This document shows, piece after piece, positions 23,912-34,213 of a DNA stretch of 64,000 nt (the stretch's first letter is position 1; each line of letters opens with the position of its first letter). The stretch lies in contig BCGN01000012.1 in assembly GCA_001599295.1 (NCBI GenBank), positions 124,001-188,000 of the forward strand. Reading direction: 5' to 3'. This DNA comes from Sporopachydermia quercuum. Lineage: Eukaryota; Ascomycota; Sporopachydermiomycetes; Sporopachydermiales; Sporopachydermiaceae. The translations under genes and the position numbers were made by a program. A model generated the notes under the pieces. The model did no database searches, was not told where the DNA came from, and was given only the letters and a program-made list of their open reading frames with translations.

Positions 23912-25552
23912 ATGACAGAACACATTTTGCGATCGAAACGATCACCAACTGCACAATTATTCAAAGGAAACTGCTCCTTATACAGCAGAAACCAACCGCA
24001 TTCTTATTCTGATGATGTTTGCTATGTGGAATCTCACACGGGACATAGTGTGACATTTAAGCAATTCTGGGACAAAGTTGAGGCTGCTACCTATTTATTA
24101 GCTAATAAGTTCAACATTAAAGACGGAGACGTCATTGCTCTTTTCGCAGAATCAAGCATTCTTGTCCCAATTGTTCATCATGCTGTCTTGTCCCTAGGTG
24201 GTATCATCAGTCCCATTAATGTAGGATACAACGCTGAAGAGTATCATCATTGCTTGACAACAGCTGGTATCAAGTACTCTTTCACTGGTCATCAGTATGT
24301 TAAGGTAGCTGAGGACGCAGCAAAACTAGGAGGAAACGTCAACCCAGGACATTCTCTTGTCCATATTGAAGAGTTTGCCAAGTTACTTGACCAGGAGACC
24401 CATAGACAAGGACCCATTTTGATATCAGAAGAGGAAGCAGCTAAGAAGATTGCCTATTTGTGTTTTTCATCTGGGACATCAGGAAACCCCAAGGCTGTTA
24501 TGTTGACACATCTAAACATTTCTTCCAATTCTCAAATGACTCGTCAAGTTGATGACACAACTTTTGCTGAACGAGCCACCTTTTTAGCAGTTTTACCGTT
24601 AACTCATATTTTTGGTTTGCAATTGTACCTTCATTTGTCGTTGTGTGTTGGATTCAAGGCAGTGATAAGCCGTAAATTTGATTTGGCACATTTCCTTGAA
24701 ACAATTATCAAATATGAAGTTACCCACACAGCTTTGGTTCCACCAATTTTAGTGGTATTAGCAAAGCATCCATTGATTGATCAGTTCCCTGACATTTCCA
24801 AGACACTGAAGTTCATTATTAGTGGTGCAGCTCCTTTGTCAGATACTTTGGCTCATGCTGTCATGGACAGAATTCGTGTTAAAGTTGTCCAAGGTTATGG
24901 ACTTACAGAGACATCTCCAGTTGCTATGTTGTCAGGAATTGAAGATCCTGCTCCTCCTGGAGCTGCTGGTAGATTATTGCCTTACCAAGAATGCCGTTTG
25001 ATTGATGAAGAAGGCAAAGATGTCACGCAGTTACATACAAAAGGTGAAGTATGGCTAAGAGGACCAAATATCATGCTTGGATACTTCAACAATGAAGCAG
25101 CGACAAAAGACTGCATGACGCCTGACGGATGGTTCAAAACCGGTGACGTTGCTATTATTGAAGAGAATGGCTTATTCTATATTGTGGATAGAATCAAGGA
25201 ACTTATTAAGAGTAAGGGACACCAGGTGGCCCCTGCTGAACTTGAAGCTATATTACTTACTCATCCTTCTGTATTGGACTGTGCTGTCACAGGCGTTAAG
25301 GACGAGGAAAACCAAACTGAACTGCCACGGGGGTATATTGTGTTTGCAGAAGGGGCTGACATATTTGCAGTTAAAGCTTGGTTTGATGCTAAGGTAGCAA
25401 GACATAAGCGATTGTGGGGCGGAATCGTTCCAGTGGATGCAGTCCCCAAATCACCCTCAGGTAAGATTTTGAGAAGATATTTACGCGATCGCAAGCATGA
25501 CAAAGCTTTATATGTTGGAGATGCAACTAAGATGAATAAGGCTAAATTGTAA
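23912..25552 (+). CDS. Peroxisomal AMP-forming acyl-CoA ligase (4-coumarate-CoA ligase-like)
   Basis: 546 residues with the complete set of ANL-superfamily motifs: P-loop 'SSGTSGNPKAVMLTH' (about 187-200), 'VQGYGLTETSP', 'GWFKTGDVA', hinge 'VDRIKELIKSKGHQVAPAE' and catalytic lysine motif 'PKSPSGKILRR' near the end. The protein ends in AKL, a standard PTS1 peroxisomal import signal. It should activate a carboxylic acid via an acyl-adenylate to a CoA thioester; the substrate (medium-chain, aromatic or dicarboxylic acid) cannot be told from sequence. Saccharomyces has the related peroxisomal Pcs60, but the similarity here is to the wider 4CL-like group, so I give no symbol. No intron in the coding part. 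The start is the first ATG and fits the family N terminus. Confidence 0.88.
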   Translation: MTEHILRSKRSPTAQLFKGNCSLYSRNQPHSYSDDVCYVESHTGHSVTFKQFWDKVEAATYLLANKFNIKDGDVIALFAESSILVPIVHHAVLSLGGIISPINVGYNAEEYHHCLTTAGIKYSFTGHQYVKVAEDAAKLGGNVNPGHSLVHIEEFAKLLDQETHRQGPILISEEEAAKKIAYLCFSSGTSGNPKAVMLTHLNISSNSQMTRQVDDTTFAERATFLAVLPLTHIFGLQLYLHLSLCVGFKAVISRKFDLAHFLETIIKYEVTHTALVPPILVVLAKHPLIDQFPDISKTLKFIISGAAPLSDTLAHAVMDRIRVKVVQGYGLTETSPVAMLSGIEDPAPPGAAGRLLPYQECRLIDEEGKDVTQLHTKGEVWLRGPNIMLGYFNNEAATKDCMTPDGWFKTGDVAIIEENGLFYIVDRIKELIKSKGHQVAPAELEAILLTHPSVLDCAVTGVKDEENQTELPRGYIVFAEGADIFAVKAWFDAKVARHKRLWGGIVPVDAVPKSPSGKILRRYLRDRKHDKALYVGDATKMNKAKL

Positions 25553-28472
25553 GAGGCCAATAATGGCGAAATAGTATTTATACTTTCTATAGAGATAAAT
25601 GAATGAATGAATGAANAATGATGTGACTGTGACAACAGAATGACACTGGATGTCCGTTCACTTGGAGGTGAACTTTTGTAAAGGAACGCATCCTAACAAA
25701 ACCGAAGATAGCTAAACTGGCTCCCGGTCACATTTGCTGTTAATTCAAATTTAAAACCAGAACAATTGATTATCAAATGATGGAGAAAGTATCAGATCTT
25801 TACTCATTATCAAGAGCATCTTTAGGTATCCATGCCATACACGTGACAAATGTACATTGAAATATCGGGCGTAGGCATATACCATTTTAAGTTCCAAACC
25901 TAGTTTAATTAACCTCATACAGAGAAATAATAATCCCAAACTCTAATTCAAGCAAATTCCAGTTATCACCCAGTTTGGAATGTGGAGATGAATCATCTTC
26001 GGCCAGATTCTTGTCAAAAACAGTGAAAAATCATCCATTTTCAGGATCGGAATGTGATAGGAACTGGGAGAATTAGTAGAAAACGGTTACACTACTACTA
26101 GATTGAGAGCCCAGTTTGTTGGTTTTTTTTTTTCTTTCAATGAATTAAGTAGAATAATAAGAGTAGGAACCGAGATCTTAAGTGGGTGACTCATATTTGG
26201 TACTGAAGAATCGATAAGCAATTAGCAAAATGACAATTGAGACTATCTAGGTTGAATTTTTGTCTGTTGACAAAGTGAAAAGAACGCAATCAAGCTTAAT
26301 CTGTCGATAGTTTTAATCGTTTGTTACAGAGGTTAGACATGTGACGGAATAATATGTAGATACTTGTAGGAAGTGCTACAGAAATAGTCATCAAAACATA
26401 ATCAATTTGAATGATAATTCAAACCAATTAAATATATAGGTGCCAAACCCGTCGAAAGAATATCTTCACTCTTGCTATCACTATGACCTATTTACCACTC
26501 CATTGTCTTCTCCTCTCATAGCCGAACGTTTGTCAGTCTAAATACCCATATACCTATGCTCATTTACCTGTCAGCTTGACGCTGGCATTCATCGTAATAT
26601 TTTCAGTAATTTGAATAAAGATAAACAAACAAACATAGTAAACACCTGTGAAGCTTGTTAGCCGTATATAGCAAAAACACCATATAAAACATTGTAGATG
26701 GGATGAATGGAATTCGCTTTTGCAATTCTTACATTGGATTATCGTGCACCATACAAACAACGAAGGGCTGTTGCGCAAATGAATGACAACAATACTAACT
26801 AACATCCAAAAGAGCTATCAACGGTCTTGGATTTCAACGTCAAGTATTCATTAATTATCAATTTAATACACAATTATCAGCGTTATAATTATAACTATTT
26901 ACGATTCATATTCTATCATTTCTATTTTGTATCAGATTGTTTGTAGCTATTGTCTTCTTAGTAGACCTTTTGTATCAGCCTGTATCAATATGCACCAAAT
27001 TCGCCTATACATCAAAGGTACATTATCTGCATGAACTCTGACTTATGCATGACACGGATAATTCAATCGTCCATTCCCATTCAGTACTACCCGAGACAAG
27101 GTTTCACCATGAAATCTTTTGATTTGATCTGACGAAATCACCGTAGAAGCGAAATTCTATGAAGGAAAAGCTGCCAATACCATTAATTCACTAAAAACTA
27201 AGAGTAAACCGATAGAAGGTTATGATTGAGAGCCATGACTCCAATATGACAGGATTTGTTTAAATATGGGTATAATATGAGAAAATAGTGAGAACAGTGC
27301 CTCACAACCGAAGTACAGCATAGTTCACAAANGATTTCTTCTCAAGGGTGAACATGCTTCATAGACATCGATCTATGCTATGGTAGTTAATGAGAGAGCG
27401 ATAACCAGAATTTCAGACGGTATTCTTGATAAGTGCGATGGGTTAAGGTATGGAAAATGGGTAACTATAGCAAAATAAGACATTTTAGCTCTCAGATAGC
27501 TGTTTTTTCCATTGACGTCTGAGCATCATCTTTTTGTCTTGAAATCCTGAAGATCCAAGCAAGAATGAACAATAATTACACTCTACGAGATCAAATGTCT
27601 TGATTCGTCTTGTCTCCCCGGCCTTTTCAGATTGGATTTCTCTTTATAGTTGAATACTCAGACATGTCGATTGTATTCGAACCCAATCCATCTTGTCAGA
27701 CCTGTAGATTATAGATCCTCATAGTAATTTCCATCGTAACTTTCTTCCCATGGTGTGAAATTTTCTTGCATTTCTGATGACATTCACATCTGACATATGA
27801 ATGTCGTACGTTAAATTGGCCAATTTGTCACAGGAATATCGCCTTGTCTTCTTCATCTAATAATTACAATATCGAATGAGTTAATAATACTTACTGATAA
27901 CATCCAAATCCATCTCTTAATTTTGCACCTGCGGAATCGTTCCAAGGTATTAGTTTTCATATGAGTCTCCCCAATATCACCACTACCCAGCTATTCCCTG
28001 TCTCCTATCAAGCACTCTTCTATTCTTTTCCTATTCTTCTTCCACTTTTTCTTCCTTCCTTTCGCTTTCACTGTAAACCTCAAAATAGCTCATTGCAAAA
28101 AGCATACAACTTTAATTTTTCTATTCCAGAATTTTAGCCCAACGCCCAAACCTTAACTCAAAGGTTTTGACCAAAACCCAATCCCAAACTTTATTCACAA
28201 CAAATATAAACGCAACTTCTCCCTCGTCTGGTCGTCCTGGTTTCATGATTGTTGTTCCTTTCTTGTAAGATATTGCAAATTTATTTTGATTTTCTCTCTC
28301 TTCTTTCTTCTTTTCCTTTACTTTACCGCTTTATTTTCTTGTTTATTTGATTAATCAGAGAAGCAGAAATAAACAGAACACTCGCTAGGGATTTGCTTTG
28401 ATTGTCGGGGAATAAACAATACACCTTGTATTTTTATTTACTAAACACATACATATAGAAGGTATCATCACA
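25553..28472. other. Long intergenic region upstream of ECM33
   Basis: 2.9 kb with no recognised gene. It contains a GAAT microsatellite with an ambiguous base (about 25598-25619), a T-run near 26124, TGACTCA near 26187 (Gcn4-type site) and TACTAACTAAC near 26792 without a usable exon. The last 400 bases are C/T-rich and are probably the ECM33 promoter and leader; TATAAAC lies near 28206. Confidence 0.45.
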
Positions 28473-30466
28473 ATGCGTTACTCTCTTACTTTTGCTGGTA
28501 CGCTCGCTTTATACGCTGGTCTCACCAAGGCCCAAAACAGTGAGTATTTGATTTGATTTGATGTCTTCAATTGAGGAAAACAATGGTAATTTTTTGTGGA
28601 TCAAAATGTCGATGTTCAGGGGTATGTACGAAGAATCATGGTCTAGGGCAAGTCTTCCGCCTTTGGATTGATTAACCATCGTGAAAAAGAAATTGGGGAG
28701 GTTATCACACGAGTGCTATTAATTTAAAGAAGTGGCAGCACTTATATATATATTTTTGGTTTCAATCTGTATTGAACGAATAATGGAAGGTGAACTATAG
28801 ATCAAGAACAATCATGACCCCACAGATCAGAAGGCACAAGAGGCAATGGTAGTTTAATCCTACGAGTACGACAACTGCAGCTTCCTCTTGTTTTTTATTC
28901 CGAGATAATATAATCATTTGTTTGATATACAATCAGTATTTGGGATTTGTATATATTTTCATTCATTCACTTTCCAAACTCATTTCACATCTTATTTTCT
29001 TCGGTGTGATTTTCGTTTCTTCGATTTTCGATCGATGTGACAAACTGATTGGTTCTAATTGTGCATTGGTACGCAGAATTGAACAATGGAATCTAAAAAT
29101 AGATATTTGTCACGACAAAAATATGAGCGGGACCCAAACCTTAATTTGGGTTTACGACTTAGGATTAGGATGTCCTGACAAGGCACGACAATTGGTTCAC
29201 ATAGAGTTCTTTGAACTGTTTTTTCTTTCTTTTTCTTTTCAAATAAGCGTCTTACTAACAGCCTAAATAGGTACCTCTGTTGGTACTAGAGTCCAAAGCG
29301 GATGCTCCTTTAGCACCTATACTGTCACTGCCGCCGCTGATTTTGACACCTTAGCTGCCTGTAGCACCTTGGTCGGTGACGTTGTCATTGCTGGTGACAT
29401 TCAAGTCGCTAATCTTGCTGGTGTCGAAGCCATCGCAGGTTCTTTGATCATCACCGACAACCAAAACTTAACTCAACTCTCTGCTGATAGTTTAACCACC
29501 ATTACTGAAAAATTCACCATCCACGACTCTACAGAGCTTGCTGGTTTGACTTTTCCTTCTTTGACCACTGTTGGTTATGTTGACTTCATCTCTATCCCCA
29601 CTCTTAGTAACTTGGGATTTTCCAGTGTTATTACTAACGCTGATGACGTTGTCATCTCCAACACTGGTTTGAGTGAATTGACCGGTATCGATGTTACACA
29701 GGTTGGTATCTACGACATCAACAACAACAGATACTTACACACTATCACTACTGGTTTGATTTCTGCCTCTGACTACATTACCATCGCTGCTAACGGTGCT
29801 GGTTCCGGTAATTCTTTAGTTGCTTCTTTCCCTGAACTTGTCTGGGCTAGAAATGCTACTTTCAGAGATTTAGATGAAGTCGCTCTCCCCAAGTTGGAGT
29901 ATGTTAATGGTTCTTTGTCTTTCACCAACACCAGTGTTACAGAAATTGAGCTTATTATCACTGATCTTGGTGGATCATTATCTTTCATTGCCAATGACGA
30001 CTTAAGCAGCATCAGTTTAGAAAACTTGACCAGCATTGGTGGTGGTTTTGTCATTGCTAACAACAGTGCTTTGGACACCATTGACGGTTTCCCTAACCTT
30101 GAAACAGTTGGAGGTGCTATTGAACTTGTTGGAAGTTTCAACAATGCTACTTTCCCATCTTTGAGGGCTGTTTCTGGTGGTGTTTCAGTTGAAAGTGATG
30201 GTGAAGACTTCTCCTGTGATGAATTTAGCGAAAAGGAAAAGAGAGGTGTTATCAGAGGTAATTCTTACCAATGTGTTGCTGGTGAATCATCCACCTCTGT
30301 ATCTTTGACTGCTTCTACTGACAGTGATTCCGCTACCTCTGCGGGATCAGATTCAGATTCATCTTCTGCTACCTCCACCTCTTCTGATGATGGTGCTTAC
30401 GCCAATGGTGTCACCGGATCTGTTGCCCTTGGTGCCATTGCTGCCGCTATTTTCAATTTCCTCTAA
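28473..30466 (+). CDS. ECM33: Ecm33-family GPI cell-wall protein, one long intron
   Basis: Joining 28473-28539 and 29271-30466 gives 420 residues (Ecm33 of Saccharomyces is about 429). Exon 1 codes the signal peptide ('MRYSLTFAGTLALYAG', cut near 'LTKAQN'). The 731-nt intron has a GTGAGT donor, TACTAAC at 29253-29259 and a TAG acceptor at 29268-29270. The frame closes as N-S-T-S-V-G-T. The body has repeated receptor-L-like leucine-rich units ('FPSLTTVGYVDF', 'LENLTSIGGGF', 'FPNLETVGGAIE'), then a Ser/Thr-rich stem and a hydrophobic GPI-attachment tail ('GAIAAAIFNFL'). Ecm33/Pst1/Sps2 proteins sit at the plasma membrane and wall and support wall organisation. Saccharomyces ECM33 also has an intron close to its start, from memory. 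Confidence 0.93.
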
Positions 30467-31275
30467 ATACTGTATCCTAAGAAATAGGAAGAGGGAATTC
30501 AAAAGTGAAATGAGAATGAGAATGATCATGATGAAGGTTTTGATATGTATGATAAGCTTAGTGAAGTATTCAAGGCTAGGCTTATGTATAGTGTGAAAGA
30601 ACTGTGTGTATTTGTGGGCTTTGGTTAAAGATAATTTAATATTATTTTATTGTATTAATTACATCTTGTCTTATATATAAGTTTAGAAATTTTTTTTTTT
30701 GTATGCTAGTTAATATTGGAAGAGCAGCATATTCTTCTGGCGAATTACCTTTCTACCAAGGGGAACAATGCCAACATAGCAGGCCCTACTACTACGTATT
30801 ATGTGTAATGTACATATTTTGTAAATATGCATGCTAATATACTATTATATAGTATAGTAGATGAAAGGCTTGCGAAGTGAAACATGATACAACGCGAAGG
30901 AAGATCGCTTGAGATCAGAATTCTCAATGTTTTTTTTTTTTGTGGATGATAGATGTTAGTTACATATTTCATAGGGAACAGTCATCAAATATATATACAA
31001 ATATGTGAGAAAGGATACAAATATTTGCTTTGAAAGTCAGCACTTACTGGTTTAAGTTCTCTTTCATTATCTAGTCATCGTCTTCCCTACAATTTTTTGT
31101 CTTTACTAATACTCCTTCATGGTCACCTAGCTCATAAATGCACCTACATCTCTATTTAAACTACAGGGTCTCCTTCACATACATCCCCTTGAAAGACAAT
31201 AATCCTGACAACATCCAATAGATACGCACCGAAATGCATTGCTTCCATTTTATACATTCATTTACTTATGATTAT
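30467..31275. other. Intergenic between convergent ECM33 and GLTP genes
   Basis: 0.8 kb of AT-rich 3' flank. T-runs near 30690 and 30930 and a TATATAGTATAG-type stretch near 30845. No gene seen. Confidence 0.5.
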
Positions 31276-33433
31276 TTATAAACCTTTTCCATAATTGCCA
31301 GAAGCGAAAAAGTCCATAATGATCTTAACAATGTGCTCTAAAGCTTGCAGCCAAATTTCTAGTTCCTTGAGAACTTCTTCTTCGGTTTCGCTTGATGGTT
31401 CTCCACCTGAGGTATCAGCTAGTTTCTTATAGAAATCTTTTCTATAAGGGCAAGCTTTCATAGCAAGCTAGTTTGGAGTTAGTACACTGAAGGAAAAGAG
31501 ACGGCTTTTGCAGCTTAATGGCAATTGAGAGAACGATTTGAACATTACTGATAACGAGAAATCGGCTAGACAAAACCACCCAACGAAACAATGATAGTTT
31601 TCACGGTCAACACCATAGAATCCGCTGTCTTAAAGAAACGATCGTCCACTGTTTCCATGAAGGAGTGAAGTTGCATCAATCATAACAACAGAGCTTGGTT
31701 CGGCCTTCTGAACGGTGATTCTGATTGTTCTCAATACAAGTTGACTGAATTATTGAAGAAAATGAATAATCTAGTTGCCTGTTACTAATACATACCTTGA
31801 AAACAGGCTTAATAAGCATGTTGTGATGCTTGCTTAAAGTCTTGCTGTAAGCTGTAGTGAAAGAGTTACTTAATTCTTCGTCCTTATTATCAACACTTCT
31901 TCTCATAGAAGCAGCAGTGAATTCGAGTCCTCTGATAAAATGTTAGTTAGTGCAATTAATGTATTTGTCATAATAGTAACAACAATATCATCATTGATGC
32001 AAAAAGTGACTCGTTGTGTGCGNTAGTACTACAGTATCAGACCGTATTACGGCTTGATACGACATAGGATGAGGATTAAGGAAATACCGTAGTTGGGGGG
32101 TAATATGAATATCAACTACAGAGCAACTTTAAATTGCATAGTTACTGTCATTCTCCTTATTTTCATTCTCCAACTGTCGTATAATATCCTATCGTATCAT
32201 ATCCTGCCGTATCATGAGTCAGACAGTCCTTAATCTTCGCAAAATACATACCTTGTAAGCCATAATAAACCTTGAGTAGCATCTTTTTTCTTACTTCCAG
32301 CTTCATCCAGTACAATGGCTTGTAAAGTGTTGTATTGAACAGGATTAGTCAAATATTTGGATCTGATTTTCACGACATTTCCTGTCATATCCTTCTGAAC
32401 GACTGAGAAAGCACTTGAGCCAAGTAAGTCTATTTTGCTACAAGGTTAGTAGGATGTATGAGAAATCAAGAGCAAAGAGCAAAGGAATGAATATATAAAC
32501 GGATATCAGACGTATAACACAATAAATAACGACATATGGTAATCAGTCCTGAATCATGATTTAGTGTACGAGCGAAATAGCAATAGGAATAACAACCCTC
32601 AAACCATAATTCTGCGGATAAACTTATCAACGAGAGCAGTTATTGTGAGAAAACTATCATGTCACTCAAAATTGTTTCTTGTAAACTAATGAAGTAAATA
32701 ATAAAAGCCACAGAGAAAATAATATACAATTCAATCAAGATAACCTTTTAGTTGATTATAGAAAGCACATTACTATTATGCCTTCTCTTGTCTGTCTTAG
32801 GTGGGTTATTGCATCCAACAGTGAATAGCTCTTCACAATATCAATTGAACTTGACAATATTTTTTACAATTGCAAGAATCAGGATTAGTCGTTAAACTGT
32901 TAATGATCAATTGAGTAAACTACCTCGTCTCTCATTATCTCTGTGAGTATAATACGTCCAATCATTCTGATAAGATTGACCGCAAACGGCTGATTGTTGT
33001 AACTTGATATCGTAATAGAGATTTTGGACGTGACAAGTAAACTCTACTAATAATTTTTGAACCTCTTAAATCAGACGGCCTTCTTGATCCTAAACCGGTT
33101 CTACTGATTTGTATATGGATTTGTTCTGTCATCACACCAAATACACCCTGTCTGGGTCATATCTTGTAATTCAGATTCGCTAACAAATAATTCCTTTACA
33201 TTCCTTTCAACCAATTATGCTCGTATAAGATCATTTTAATCATAATTATCCCATCGCTTAATGCTTATCGCTTATTGCTGGTGCCTTGATATCTATTGAT
33301 CGTAATCATAATACATACCAAATAGCTTAATTAAAGACTCAGATGCTTCGAGGAACTCGCCAGTTAAGACTTGATCACTTTCAATAGGAACATCCTTGAA
33401 GGATTTCTTCATTCCATCAAAAAAAGACGGCAT
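31276..33433 (-). CDS. Glycolipid transfer protein (HET-C2/GLTP fold), four exons
   Basis: Minus-strand exons 33319-33433, 32252-32429, 31796-31931 and 31276-31467 join to 206 residues, the normal GLTP size (about 209). All three donors are GTATGT. Introns 1 and 3 have TACTAAC, and intron 2 has the near-match ACTAAC. Acceptors are TAG, CAG and TAG. The product begins 'MPSFFDGMKKSFKDVP' and matches Podospora HET-C2: 'GEFLEASESLIKLFDLLGS', the sugar-binding D52-xxx-N56-xx-K59 ('DMTGNVVK'), W95 in 'GLLWLTRGLEF', H133/H134 ('SKHHNMLIKPVF') and 'ACPYRKDFY'. It moves glycosphingolipids such as glucosylceramide between membranes from the cytosol. Intron 1 is 889 nt, intron 2 320 nt, intron 3 328 nt. 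I recall no clear GLTP in Saccharomyces, so no symbol is given. Confidence 0.9.
33071..33135 (-). ncRNA. Possible C/D-box snoRNA inside GLTP intron 1
   Basis: Within the 889-nt intron, on the sense strand, a perfect box C (GTGATGA, complement of 33129-33135) is followed 65 nt on by a box D (CTGA, complement of 33071-33074). No terminal stem is obvious, and I could not match a guide to rRNA by eye. Such box pairs also occur by chance. Confidence 0.15.
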
Positions 33434-34213
33434 TTTGGTAGATCTATAGTAATAAGAATAGTCGGAAATATAGCCAGGAAAAGCTCAAATCAAGCAATCA
33501 AGCAATAAAACAATCAATAAAACAACACAATTCACTAAATAAACTCCCAGAATACTACTTGTATGAAAGAACAAGCAATTGAACTGTATGAGAACGAAGG
33601 CGTGGTTATTGGCAATACAACGGTGGATACTACAATACAAGAAGAAATAAGGAATTCATAGAAACTGCTCCTACCGCAAGCTCGATGATGCCAGGTTGTA
33701 TTTACGCGTTTGTGGTGAGAGTTACGAGACGCATTTAATGATGACGTGATAGGAAAGAAATAAATGATTATATGAGATAGAAAGCTATTAAGATTTAAGA
33801 GAGAAAAAGTGGAGAATCATTTCCGAAATTCGTAGACGGAAGGATGATGTATTATTGAAGAGAATAGCCTGAAATGCATGTGATTGACTTGAATAGCTAT
33901 CTTGATGTTGTTGCTGCTCATTTGGCATTCGACTTCAAGCTTTGCTTCCTCTTATCCTCTCAATGTGGATCCCAACTACCTCCAACAATCTAAAATGACT
34001 TATACACATTACATTACACACATCTCAAAGACATGTTAAGATCAACAAATTATATGTGTATATTATATAGCAATCGAGTAACTAACTACTATAAGACTAT
34101 GCACCTATACAAACAGCAATAACTGCGAAACAAACACTTTGTTTTATACGTCCACGCATGTTTCATGCTATTTCTATCCTTATACAAGATATTTCTTGCA
34201 AAAACCTAATCAT
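33434..34213. other. Intergenic, GLTP promoter and eIF3a 3' flank
   Basis: 0.78 kb. A CAAT/AATCAAGCAAT-rich stretch lies just upstream of the GLTP ATG. Nothing else seen. Confidence 0.5.

Noticed and set aside
27668-27690. tRNA B-box-like GGTTCGAATAC on the minus strand
   Set aside because: No A box, acceptor stem or cloverleaf can be drawn around it. The same holds for a match near 62099-62113.
28922-29266. 114-codon ORF inside the ECM33 intron
   Set aside because: It ends at the intron acceptor and its translation has no motif; the intron is well supported by family sequence on both sides.
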